Source: Paramoeba atlantica (taxonomy: Eukaryota; Discosea). Taken from it: a DNA stretch of 50,502 bases. Location: contig CDRNVI010000061.1 in the NCBI GenBank assembly GCA_977017575.1, forward strand, positions 1 through 50,502. The letters run 5' to 3'. Within the stretch, counting starts at the first letter, position 1. Every line of letters begins with the position of its first letter. The notes beneath the pieces are model-generated. The model made no database searches. It was not told the DNA's origin and worked only from the letters and a program-made list of their open reading frames with translations. The translations under genes were made by a program, and so were the position numbers. Shown here piece after piece: positions 22,056 through 31,110 of the stretch.

Positions 22056-22176
22056 ATTTTCTTTTTTAGGCTCTTCGTTAAACGCGGCGGTAGTTTTCAA
22101 CGCGAAGCGCGCAGCATGAGTGAATTCTAAGTTGAAAACAACCACCGCGTTTAACGAAGAGCCTAAAAAAGAAAAT
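22056..22176 (+). repeat. Foldback hairpin closing NAE-A
   Basis: Left arm 22056-22101, spacer, right arm 22131-22176; arm variant GCGGCGGTAG as after units 1 and 2. Confidence 0.93.
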
Positions 22177-22705
22177 AGAGATTTGAAGGGCACAATTACC
22201 ACAGGGATCCTACAAGGGGATGTGCTAGCTCCCTATTTATTTGTTATGGTGATGGACAGGATTCTAAACAAGGCTCTCGATGACGGATCGGACGGCGTTC
22301 TTCTGAACTCTAGTGGGACAAGAAAGAGAGGCCTCCACGAAAAATGGCTAAGTGATATCGATTATGCCGACGACGTAGCACTCTTCAGTGATTCGCGAGA
22401 AAGGTTGCAAAAAATGATAACCAGCATTTCTCGAGAAGCAGAGAAAGCTAATCTACGACTTGCGGTTGGTCAATCCAAAACAGCTTGGATGTCTTTTGGT
22501 AAAGTTACGCGTTCCGACAACAACACCATCATTAACGGCAACTTGGAAGTACCGAAAGTGCATTCATATAGGTGTCTAGGGCAACGACAAGACCAAGATT
22601 TTTCTTCTACAGTAAAGGGTCGCTTAAAACTTGCATGGGGGTCACTTCATCGTTTGAATGGAATATTGTCTTCTCCCCTTACTGCTGAAATGAAGCTTCG
22701 CCTTT
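22177..22705 (+). pseudogene. LINE-C, RT part 2
   Basis: Open frame giving GTITTGILQGDVLAPYLFVMVMDRIL, SSGTRKRGL and WLSDIDYADDVALFS, the YADD catalytic motif, then NLRLAVGQSKTAWMSFGKV (thumb region) and HSYRCLGQ. About 25 residues between the FVDF part and LQGD seen in LINE-B are missing at the NAE-A insertion. Ends at MKLRL, where SINE-2 entered; the same frame resumes after the SINE (LYNALVYPVLNFG). Confidence 0.88.
22694..22705 (+). repeat. Target-site duplication of SINE-2 (left)
   Basis: AGCTTCGCCTTT, repeated at 23114-23125. Removing 22706-23125 restores the LINE-C reading frame exactly. Confidence 0.93.
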
Positions 22706-23113
22706 CCAAATACAATCCAAATCACTCCGGATTGCTCCGGATGGTCACTGGCAAGCCAGACCCTTCACAGACAGATTTGGAGGTTCCGAGGCCGACGTCC
22801 TCTACCAGTTTCCGCTTTCCCAAGGCGGCACCAACGTGATGTTGCCAACACGCTGCGTCGACGAATTGTACGTCAACACGGCTTGCCCAAGAGGTGTAAG
22901 CCGGGTAAGGGAGCTGGTTCCCTGAGGGGAGGGTCCGGGACGGTCCTCCGAGTACTGGGCCTAGTCGGTTCTCAGCCCAGCCTCTTAGAGTGAGGCCGCC
23001 AGGAATATTGCGATGAGCGGGTTTGAACTCGCCATCTGAGCACCATGTGCTTCAAACTTTGAATTCTTGCCACTCCGCCACCTCCGCCCACTCCGCCACC
23101 TCCGCCCTCACTT
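22706..23113 (-). mobile_element. SINE-2, tRNA-derived SINE, full length, minus strand
   Basis: Bounded by a 12-bp target-site duplication. On the minus strand the head (23113 downward) has GGTGGCGGAGTGGCAAG, like the 5' part of a Leu/Ser-type tRNA, then GCGAGTTCAAACCCGC as B box, then a ~280-bp body with CCTCACTCTAAGAGGC and a tail ending GATTTGGATTGTATTTGG. The tRNA head carries a short internal duplication of CCACTCCGCCACCTCCGCC at its start. A second full copy is at 24810-25197; 5'-truncated copies are in array 2. Frames across it are accidental. Confidence 0.88.
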
Positions 23114-23957
23114 AGCTTCGCCTTTACAACGCCTTAGTTTACCCAGTTTTGAATTTTGGTATGGGGGCGCTTCATATTTCACAAAAGTTGCTTCGTAAAA
23201 TTGATATTGAGGTGAACACGATGCGAAGAATTATTTCCCGCTCGAACAAAGTTGATGAATATGGTGTTTGTTATCACAACGCCTCCCTCAATATTAATAC
23301 TGCAAAGTTTTCTACAACACATAAGGTACAACGGGCAAAACTCATGGGGCATATGATTCGTCATTCCTCCTACTTCCGCGAATTAATTCAGTGGAAAGCA
23401 CGTATTAATGCGAGATTACCTTCTCCAAGCGAGGCTTGCATTAAAGATATGGGCATTACAATAGAGCAGGCGTTAATCTATGCCACGGACCGCGAGCATT
23501 GGTTTAAACTTACAGAGCAACTTCTGGAAAACTTGGAACCATCTATAAGTTACGTAAAATCTGGGACACCAAAATGGAAAACAGCATTTTCGAAAGCGAA
23601 AAAGCTTAAGGACCTACATGATTTTCAATTTATTGAAGAATCAGAAGAAACCTTCCCCACTTTAAAAGCTATGCAAATATATACTGACGGTTCTATAAAG
23701 AGTATGATACAATCTCAAGAAATTCGCAGTGGTGCAGGGATTGTGGTCATACCTCCGAAAAAAGAACCAATTAGATGCTCAATACCGCTAGAAGTTACGA
23801 CAATTGAGAGAGCAGAACTTCAATCTTTTTATTTGGCTCTGGGTAAATTACCTGAAAAATCTTGCGTTTGTTTATTTCACACTGATTCGAATTATGTCTG
23901 GGAGTTTTTTCACAATTTGCGCCATAAACGGCGTGTAGTGGGATACAATGGAATAAA
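23114..23957 (+). pseudogene. LINE-C, post-RT region and RNase H
   Basis: Open frame: LVYPVLNFGMGALH (end of RT, compare VVYYNPGTWN of LINE-B), NTMRRIISRSNKV, a connector with MGHMIRHSSYF, then RNase H: MQIYTDGS (first Asp), IERAELQSFYLAL (Glu), LFHTDSNYVWEFFH (second Asp). All three visible acidic residues of the RNase H centre are kept. The frame is broken by SINE-1 at 23958 and resumes at 24388. Confidence 0.88.
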
Positions 23958-24387
23958 GAAGAAGAAGAAGAAGACACGGAGGGCTCTGCATCGCCAACCG
24001 TTAGGGTAGAGTCTCAGGTCACCGACCTTCATTGTCTTGCTACCCCCTTCCCAGACGGCACTCGACGCCTTGCGGCCCGAGCACGGCTACCCAACCGTAG
24101 CTACCAGTACGGGCGTCCACCCCGTTGCATCGTGTAGGCTGTGTCTCAAGCCTCCTTTGCATAGTCAGCTCGCATTTTAGCGGCTGCGCTGGAGCCTGGT
24201 TCAGCTCGGCGGTCCCGGGTCGGTCCTCCAGTGGAGCGGTGTTGGGTGTGGGCCTTGAAGGCACTCCTGATCGCTTTCCCTTTGAAGTGAGGCCGCCAGG
24301 TTGCGAGTTTTGTCGATAGCGGGAATCGAACCAACAACCTGCAGGTTGTAAGGGCCACCGTCTAATAACTACGCCCGCACCGCTCCA
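23958..24387 (-). mobile_element. SINE-1, minus strand, inserted in LINE-C RNase H
   Basis: Flanked by an 11-bp target-site duplication AATGGAATAAA (23947-23957 and 24388-24398). The (CTT)n tail is at 23958 onward (read as GAA repeats); the B box is the reverse complement of 24322-24332. It is diverged from the array copies (e.g. TTCAAAGGG for TACAAGGG), so the array SINE and this one are separate insertions. Confidence 0.88.
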
Positions 24388-24470
24388 AATGGAATAAAAA
24401 ATGGTGACTTGATGCATGATGTGGATCTGCAGCTCCGATTCCTAAAATTTAATTCGGTCAAAGTCAAGCA
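24388..24470 (+). pseudogene. LINE-C, RNase H remnant
   Basis: The frame after the SINE gives GIKNGDLMHDVDLQLRFLKF and NSVKVKH, matching GFKSFEGGAILQKLQ...VKVKAHN of LINE-D. The element breaks off before the last catalytic region, at the edge of the Merlin fragment. Confidence 0.75.
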
Positions 24471-25625
24471 TTATTTGCATCGCGCTTCTACTCCACTACC
24501 AAGTGTGCCGTTGCCCCGCATGCGCACTTCTTTTTTCAACATTCCGTTCATGCGCTCAGCAGTATGAGTGTGCACCCCGGTGACAGGATCAACCCAGCGA
24601 CGGCGATGGTTTACTGTTCCATGGTTGAGTCTGTTGTCCAAGGCATTGCTTCCTCTCCATCCATCCGTGTGAACAATGGTACGTTCGCTTGCGGCCAGTT
24701 CAAACACAGGGTCATTAGTCGAGGAACTACGGCGGTCTTCCAGCGTGCTTACAAATATCTGCTCAGCTTTCCGAGAACGAGAGGTCTGTGTCAGGAAGTT
24801 TGCCCAGGCGGAGGTGGCGGAGTGGCAAGAATTCAAAGTTTGAAGCACATGGTGCTCAGACGGCGAGTTCAAACCCGCTCATCGCAATATTCCCGGCGGC
24901 CTCACTCTAAGAGGCTGGGCTGATAACCGACTAGGCCCAGTACTCGGAGGACCGTCCCGGACCCTCCCCTCAGGGAACCAGCTCCCTTACCCGGCTTACA
25001 CCTCTTGGGTAAGCCGTGTTGACGTACAGTTCGTCGACGCAGCGTGTTGGCAACAGCACGTTGGTGCCGCCTTGGACAAGCGGAAACTGGTAGAGGACGT
25101 CGGCCTCGGAACTTCCAAATCTGTCTGTGAAGGGACTGGCTTGCCAGTGACCATCCGGAGCAATCCGGAATGATTTGGATTTTTTTTGGGTTTTGGATTG
25201 CCCAGGCTGATCCCCCCTGTCGAATGCGGGCTGGTCGGTTATTACCCCCCCTTTTTGGCTTAGAAAAGCAAGTTTCGTGCTTCTGCATGATAGTAACAGT
25301 GCCTCGTGCAGCCGAAGTTCGCATTTCATGAACGGAAGCAACAATACGTTCCAACTTTTTTGTCAATTCTGTGACAGTTTGACTACTAAAGTGTTTCCAG
25401 AGTCAATTGATCACGACAATTGCCGTTCGCCATACCATATAGAACATGAAGAATTGGGCTTGGTGTTCGGCTAACGAAGGAACTTAAGAGTGGCTCCATG
25501 TGGTATGTACGACTCCGACACAAACGATCGGGGCAGACCCAGTGATCGCCTTTCCGCACGCAAATGAGAGTTTCATGCCGCTTGCTAAAGATGACGCTCT
25601 GGAAAACAAATTTGTGGCCTTTCAA
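24471..25625 (-). mobile_element. Merlin/IS1016-type DNA transposon, broken transposase
   Basis: On the minus strand: a zinc-ribbon-like start (HWVCPDRLC, ~25530-25570), LTKKLERIVASVHEM, KHETCFSKPKRGG, then (after SINE-2) a region ending in ERTIVHTDGWRGSNAL, LNHGTVNHRRRWVDP, TGVHTHTAERMNGMLKKEV. TDGW, HxTVNH, DPxTGxHT and TxE are the signature of Merlin/IS1595-family DDE transposases. The second Asp and the Glu are present; the first Asp, expected in an EIDET-like motif, appears as His (KHETCF). There is at least one frameshift (between 25366 and 25386) besides the SINE. The stop codon abuts LINE-C sequence, so one end of the transposon is missing; no inverted repeats were found. Confidence 0.82.
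24810..25197 (+). mobile_element. SINE-2, plus strand, inserted in the Merlin transposase
   Basis: Flanked by TTGCCCAGGC at 24800-24809 and 25198-25207. The tRNA-like head (A box near 24815, B box GAGTTCAAACC at 24865-24875) is followed by the SINE-2 body and a T-rich tail. It interrupts the transposase between GGSAWA and the following region. Confidence 0.9.
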
Positions 25626-25868
25626 CCACTAGACAATATCATATAGCTAATACTGTCTGTACATTGGAAATTGTGGTAAAACGGGCAATCCATCGAGAAT
25701 AGTGCAGAAATATGCGAAAAATATCCTAAAAAACATTTTGTAAGTAAAATATGGTCAAATGAGAACATCAACAAAAAAAAAATTGTGAAATAATGTTTGA
25801 CTTTCACCTTTAATTCTTATAACATACACTTGTGCAAAGTAAGGGCACACATTGGAAATAAATGGAAT
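25626..25868. other. AT-rich stretch with no recognisable feature
   Basis: Contains the DNA upstream of the Merlin zinc ribbon on the minus strand. Only short, low-complexity frames are present. It may include the outer part of Merlin. Confidence 0.5.
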
Positions 25869-25990
25869 ATTTTCTTTTTTAGGCTCTTCGTTAAACGTAG
25901 TGGTTGTTTTCAACTTAGAAGTCACTCATGCTGCGCGCTTCGCGTTGAAAACTACCACCGCGTTTAACGAAGAGCCTAAAAAAGAAAAAT
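25869..25990 (-). repeat. Foldback hairpin, minus orientation
   Basis: Arms 25869-25914 and 25944-25990; the spacer is the reverse complement of the array H2 spacer (GTCACTCATG form). Followed by an inverted S200. Confidence 0.92.
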
Positions 25991-26178
25991 TGGCAAAAGG
26001 TCCTTAAATGCCTTACTCAAAAGGAAATCCCTTGGAAATGATCTAGCGCGAGACATTCCTGCATTCAAGCGCGAAGCTGAGGCATGGAGTGTGCTTCGAG
26101 GTAAGGTTGCGAGAACTGGACGTAATAGGAAACCGTCCATGTAAGGAAAGAATTGATGGAATTGCATCTTTCTAAACT
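25991..26178 (-). other. S200 segment, inverted copy
   Basis: Reverse complement of 70-268 nearly base for base. Here the basic frame described for 70-268 reads on the plus strand and stops at TAA, 26151-26153. The homology ends at 26179, where a series of small inverted repeats starts. Confidence 0.85.
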
Positions 26179-26180
26179 TG

Positions 26181-26271
26181 GAATACCTTGAGGTATTCAC
26201 TTTCAAGGTGAAAGTGTTAAGTTTTTCAACCGACTTTAAGTCGGTCTTATTGAGGGAGATACTACTCCCTC
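26181..26271. repeat. Four consecutive short inverted repeats
   Basis: GAATACCT/AGGTATTC (26181-26198), CACTTTCA/TGAAAGTG (26198-26216), ACCGACTT/AAGTCGGT (26229-26245) and GAGGGAG/CTCCCTC (26252-26271). All arms are perfect, with loops of one to six bases. A 37-bp direct repeat (26249-26285 and 26286-26322) overlaps the last one. Confidence 0.88.
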
Positions 26272-26328
26272 GATACCGTAGGTTAATTGAGGGAAATACT
26301 ACTACCTCGCTACCGTAGGTTGATTCGT

Positions 26329-26390
26329 CGTGCCCGATTTGTGGCCCGATTTGTGGCCCGATTTCGTGCCCGATATCGTGCCCGATATCG
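26329..26390 (+). repeat. 12-bp minisatellite, five copies
   Basis: Five copies of (C/G)TG(C/G)CCGAT(T/A)T with two versions grouped (two GTGGCCCGATTT, then two CGTGCCCGATAT). The open frame across it has a PDxx peptide repeat and no other protein character. The stretch 26391-26940 is AT-rich, with short frames I do not recognise; it may hold the 3' UTR of LINE-B. Confidence 0.92.
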
Positions 26391-26943
26391 TTTCAGGTGA
26401 GGTTTCGAAAAAAATGTATACAAAGACGTGTGAATCGAATTGTATGACAAGATCACTAGTTTTTCAACAATTCCGATGGGTACCCCCTGCCCCCCCCACC
26501 AAGGTGATCATAGCAATTTTTGAATTTTTCAAAAAAAACTGAAAATTTATCGGTGAAAGTGAAAAAATATGTTTTACCCAAATCAACTCCTAGACCGTTT
26601 TTTAAGAGTTTGGTGCTTGATATCCCAACCAACACTGAGATGTTATCTCAGTTAAAGGATTCAAAAATTTCTCCTAAAAATTTCCACCTTCAAAATATCA
26701 ACACAGAACACACTTACAGAAAATTTAAAAAAAAAACAGACTTTCAATTTCAAGCCTCCTAATCAATCGATCTCTATGAACCATTAGTACTTAGCTTTTG
26801 AACACTATAAGACAACTCACCGTTGCAATCACGTCAGCGAACGTAATTCTTTAATTCACCAAATCTGATGGCAATTAACTTAAATATAACAGAAGCATAG
26901 GCTCCAATAGCATCTCTCAAATCGGAAAGTTAATGTCGTAAGG

Positions 26944-27504
26944 CTAATTCTCCCGCTTATTTCCATGCTTTTTTACATCAATTATACTCTTGTCTTTCCC
27001 TTTAGCTGTAAAACAAGGTTTTTTCTTTGATGTCCTTTTCACTCGCTTTTGTGACTCCTTTTCGTTTTCTGGTTCACTCTTTGTCTGGGATGATGATAAG
27101 TCCAAACTTGTATCTTTTAGACGCTTCATTTGCGGTTTATTTCGTTTCACCTAAATGCTTACGTTCGAATTGGTTATCTGTGGGGGGCTGGAAATTAAGT
27201 TGATACCCTTTGTCTTCTTATGTAAAGAAGCTTTGCGTATGGGAGATTTCGTCCTCTTTTCATTTATTCGAATGCTCCGTTTGGGCTGTTTCGTTGAACG
27301 TGAATCGTGTGAGTTTTCCGACAAAGGGGGCCCCGTAGATACAGGTACTGTTCTTTGGTTTGTGCCTTTTCTAGTTCTCTGAGTTTTAAGACATATTGAG
27401 GTATTATTTTGCTCTGATTTCCTCTTTGCATTGCCGTGCAATATATCCCCGTAGTATTTTATAGCTAGTTCATTTCCTTCCAGCTTGCACGCCTTTTTGG
27501 CTAA
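26944..27504 (-). pseudogene. LINE-B, end of RNase H and basic C-terminal tail
   Basis: Minus-strand frame beginning LAKKACKLEGNELAIKYYGD at the hairpin edge, which matches WVASKISKGENALRFYGE of LINE-D directly after its RNase H. It continues as a long Lys/Arg/Ser-rich tail with one in-frame stop near 27151 and ends at 26944. Together with 28459-31110 this is one LINE, split by NAE-B. Confidence 0.8.
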
Positions 27505-27625
27505 ATTTTCTTTTTTAGGCTCTTCGTTAAACGCGGTGGTTGCTTTCAACTTAGAAGTCACTCATGCTGCGCGCTTCGCGTTGAAAACTACCGCCGCGTT
27601 TAACGAAGAGCCTAAAAAAGAAAAT
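27505..27625 (-). repeat. Foldback hairpin closing NAE-B
   Basis: Arms 27505-27550 and 27580-27625, minus orientation. The sequence GGCTAA flanks it symmetrically on both sides, lengthening the palindrome. Confidence 0.92.
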
Positions 27626-28458
27626 TTAGCCTGGAAAACGGAAAGATTATAGCCAAAAATAGCCGAATTTCGGGTAAAAATGGGGTCATTTTCGCATATT
27701 TTTGCTCTCAGAGCACTAAATCCGACATTTGCGCGTGGGAAATCACTCGCAGGCATGAATGAAAGCCTACCGAACGTATTGGGTAGAGAATACGACTCCA
27801 ACCATACCATTCTTTCGACACAAAAATGCCCCTTTAGGTCCGAAAAATACTTTTTCACCATTTTTAGTCAAAAGTGGGTCATTTTGGGGTGCGCACCACA
27901 GTTCGAAGAAGTGATACCTTGCGAAAACAACTGCGTAGAAAGCTAGTGTAGGTCCTAAACTATCAAAATACAATAGGGGAAACCATTTTGGAAAAATATT
28001 TTTTTTGTCATTTTTTTCGCCAAGTTGAATTTTTTTTCAAAAATTTTTTTCCGAAAAAATCCGAACTTGGCGGACCCGTCCTGCGGATACGCGGGGGGGT
28101 CACACCCGGGTAGGGGGGTGGAAAATGCGCGCCAAGACCCCGGCTACCCTTTCTGCGGTTTTTTTTCGAAAACTAATTTTTTCGAAAAAAATTGCTCGAC
28201 CATGCCCCCCCCCCTGGACCTCCCCCCTGGACCCCCCCCATGGACCCCCCATTTTTTTCAAAAATTTTTTTCAGTTTTGGACCACCGGAGCCCCCTTTTA
28301 TATTTTTTTAATTTGTTTTTCAGTTTTGGACCACCGGAGCCCCCTTTTATATTTTTTTCTTCTATTATATTACTGTGTTCCCCTTTATATTTTCACTGTT
28401 TTTGTTCACGTTTTTTTCAATAATCGAGTGTAGAGCGGTAGTTTTACAACCACCGCAA
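27505..28458 (-). mobile_element. NAE-B, most complete hairpin-ended element, inserted in LINE-B
   Basis: Read on the minus strand: 5' end TTGCGGTGGTTGT at 28458, AT-rich block with the GGCTCCGGTGGTCC duplication (28260-28350), C/G runs (28205-28248), GC-rich module (28011-28206), AT-rich tail (27626-28010) and the closing hairpin (27505-27625). It interrupts LINE-B RNase H between NDTAD and LAKKAC. TTA flanks both sides in minus reading, so a 2-3 bp target duplication is possible. It is about 954 bp and non-coding. The 11-bp GCGGTGGTTGT occurs at the 5' end and, inverted, in the 3' hairpin arm. Family unknown. Confidence 0.78.
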
Positions 28459-29229
28459 TAATCTGCGGTATCGTTGTACATATTTTCATTGTGTGGTTTG
28501 ACCTTGATACAGTAGAATTTTTTAGTATGTTTTGTACTGTAGTAAGCGTTTTGAAGGGATCGCATTGCTTCGCACCCTTTGAATGAGTGGAACCCAATGA
28601 GCCGATACCGATGCACAGTTTCGTGGAAGAAATCCCATATGTACTCTGAATGAGTGTGAAGTATTACATCTCCCTCTTAGTTGCTAGCCAGAGAAATTGT
28701 CTAGACAACAGCATATGCCTCTATAGATTGTATGGAATCACAGAATTTTTCCGGAGGTCTTGTCCCGTAGAATAATGTACGTACGTTGTTTCGTATTATT
28801 ACTATGCCGCACCCTTGGAGTTGTTTCTTTGTACCCGGAATGAGCGACCCATCCGTATATACAAGTAAGTGTGTTTCCGAGTCGCTTATGGGAAAAGTGC
28901 TACTTTCTTCCACGTACTGTAGAGTTTGATAGTCCTTGTTTTCCAATATCTTTTTAATACTTTTTTCCCAAGCAGGAGAACAAGACTTTGTGTAAGAAGG
29001 TTGTGGTTCCAGCTCCACCTGTAGTTTTTCCAGTTTCTTCCGCCATGTGGGGCGATCTTGTCCAAGTTGTAGGATTTCAGTAACATCAGAGTGTAGTTCG
29101 TGGGCACACCGTTCGGACAATGTTGGTTTAGAGGCCTCATCATTTGTTCTCCATAGTACTGCTGTAGTAAACGGTGTAGGATGGCGCACAAGATGCCCTA
29201 TTAAGGAATCTCTCTGTGTCTTAATTACT
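28459..29229 (-). pseudogene. LINE-B, connector and RNase H
   Basis: Same reading frame as the RT part, after a TAA. SLIGHLVRHPTPFTTAVLWR (connector, conserved in LINE-D), then RNase H: LLVYTDGSLIPG (first Asp), QSIEAYAVV (Glu), two stops near 28701 and 28680, then GDVILHTHSEYIWDFFH and FYCIKVKPHNEN. The second catalytic Asp, seen as HTDSEY in LINE-D, is His here (HTHSEY). Cut by NAE-B at 28458. Confidence 0.87.
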
Positions 29230-29231
29230 GT

Positions 29232-30836
29232 TTACGGTTTTAAGTCAGTAGGATAAAGCGATTCCGTTCTGAGACGAGAGTCACAAGCATTTTTTACGCC
29301 AAATACAATTCTGCGCATTCTATTTACTTGAACTTGAATATCGTGAAGTTCTGCCTGATTGACATTCCATGTGCCAGGGTTGTAGTACACGACGGATTGA
29401 ACGAGTGTTTTGAAAATTTGAAATTTGCAATGAGAGGAGATAGAGGACTTCCATATGGCGCGAAGCTTGTGCATTACACCCCATCCTAGTCGCAGTCTTT
29501 CCTTGGGGGACGTACAGGTATCCTCGGTGTTCTGTGTGCTGCCAAGATATCTGTACTTTTTTACTCTAGGAATTTCCCCTAATCCGTCTATTTCTAGGGC
29601 GGTATTATCATCCTTTACCTTTCCAAGTGTCATCCAAGCCGTTTTCTGTGCACCAACATTGATTTTAAGGTTTGCCTTTTCTGCTGAAGCACATAAATTC
29701 GTAAGCATGATTTTTAATTCAGGTTTCGTTGAAGCAAACAATACAATATCATCAGCGTAATCAATGTCAGAAATTCTCAGTTCTTTGAGTCCTCGACTTT
29801 TTGTCCCGGATGTGTGCGTTACCAGCCCGAGCTTGTTCATGTCAATAGCCTCTACCAAAATTCGGTCCAGAACCATAGCAAATAAGTAAGGAGCTAGAAC
29901 ATCTCCTTGAAGAGTGCCGCTTACAATAGGAAAATCTTCCGTTGTTCCGTAAGGGGTCCGTACATGAGATCGAAGATTTTTGTAAATTGACATCACAGCT
30001 GCACTCAGCTTTGGAGGTATATCAAAAGCTCGGAGTTTTATGGAGTCGAACGATATTGATGGAAAGACTTGCTTGAAGTCTACGAAACATGCGTACGCGC
30101 CTGTTCCTTTGTGCGATTTGCTTGCAATCTCCATAAATGTTGCCTGCGCGCCTGCTGTAGATCGATTCGGGAGGAAACCAAATTGGTTCCCACGGAGAGA
30201 CTTCTCTACTGCCGGTTGGATGCGGTTTAGGATCATTCTGTTCAACACTTTAACCACATGGTTAACAAGGCATACTGGTCTCCAATTTCCCAGTGATTGC
30301 AAGTTTCCCTTTTTTGGCAGCGGTACCTGTAATATGGACTTCCAAGATTGTTCCGCGTTCCCAGTTTCATGAACATCGTTCATTATATAAAGCAAAACAG
30401 TTCTCAACTCGCTGTCATCTGAAATTGCTCTGAGCGCCTTGATAGGTATGCTATCAGCCCCAGGAGCTTTTCCCGATTTGACCATTTGAAGAGCTGAAGA
30501 CAATTCTTCTCGGCGAAATTTTCCGTCGTCAATCTGTTCTAATCGTTTCGGTGCCGTTGGAAATCGAATGGTGCCTTTTTCAGCCACTGTCTCGTGTCCG
30601 ACTTTCGAAAAATGATTTCTAACTGCTTCGAGACTTTCTTTGGCAGTTCTCCCAAATATTGCAAATTCACTTCTATTATCCCCAACAATATTTCGTATGG
30701 TTCTATACGCTGATTTAGGCGCCGATTTTAGTTCCTTTTCCAAAATTTCACACTCAGTTAAAATAGATGTCTCAATTCGATCAGAAAATATCTTAGTCGC
30801 ATGTTTAAATTCACTTTTGCTGGCAACTACTTTCAT
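29232..30836 (-). pseudogene. LINE-B reverse transcriptase (longest open frame of the window, 534 codons)
   Basis: RT of a LINE with C-terminal RNase H. From the ATG at 30836: linker (IFSDRIETSILTECEILEK, residues 17-35), fingers with LQVPLPKKGN (169-178) and NWRPVCLVNHVVKVLNR (184-200), LRGNQFGFLPNRSTAGAQ, motif A FVDFKQVFPS (251-260), LQGDVLAPYLF (309-319), motif C YADD (360-363), KKYRYLGS (426-433) and VVYYNPGTWN (482-491). All RT motifs are intact. The ATG is not the true start: upstream residues of the same protein are seen in another frame (30837-31110), and the frame ends in a TAA inside a conserved LYPTDLKP(N)TVI stretch. In style it resembles the I/Ingi/Nimb-like EN-RT-RNase H clades; the exact clade is uncertain. 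Confidence 0.92.
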
Positions 30837-31110
30837 AACATTCTAAGTTCAACACATCTGGGTCAATTTCCCGAATAGCCGCATTGTCCGCATTTTTTGG
30901 AAGCCTTTTTGGAAGAGTATTTGAGGTGGAATGGATTGCTTCGGCTAGTTTTTCCCAACTTACTTTGATGTTTTCGACTTCAAGATGAGGAGTAGTTGCA
31001 GTTTCAGTTTCGTTTGTTGAACGTATTCTTTTCGGAGCATGTTTCAGGGCTTTCTTAACTCCGGTTGCAAAATTGCTCTTAATGTCATCATTAAGCCGAC
31101 CAGAACGGTC
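30837..31110 (-). pseudogene. LINE-B, linker upstream of RT (shifted frame)
   Basis: Minus-strand frame reads NDDIKSNFATGVKKALKHAPKRIRS, then VSWEKLAEAIHS, TLPKRLPKN and EIDPDVLNLE, and aligns with VPKRIRSEDQ...SW...LPKKTSNAKEIRIDAE of LINE-D. A one-base shift near 30840 separates it from the RT frame. LINE-B stops at about 31110, beside the junction sequence with array 2. Confidence 0.8.

Larger units (their letters stand above)
20100..22176 (+). mobile_element. NAE-A, hairpin-ended element(s) inserted in LINE-C
   Basis: Starts TTGCGGTGGTTGT and ends with a full foldback hairpin; LINE-C RT resumes directly after it (AGAGATTTGAAG, then frame GTITTGILQGDV). It is compound: a first copy (20100-20599) ends in half a hairpin, then there is filler with a minisatellite, then a second, more complete copy (21223-22176). 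AGA flanks both ends (20097-20099 and 22177-22179) and may be a 3-bp target duplication. The 5' terminal motif GCGGTGGTTGT is also present, inverted, in the 3' hairpin arm. No coding capacity is seen. Confidence 0.75.

Noticed and set aside
22120-22839. 239-residue protein starting in the hairpin
   Set aside because: The N-terminus is hairpin DNA and the C-terminus is antisense SINE-2; only the middle is LINE-C RT.
24040-24417. 125-residue minus-strand frame and its plus-strand shadows
   Set aside because: They lie in SINE-1; the same frame in the array (469-906) is likewise SINE sequence.
27505-28458. Classifying NAE as a Helitron
   Set aside because: It has a 3' hairpin, but no TC start, no CTRR end and no clear A-T insertion; left unclassified.
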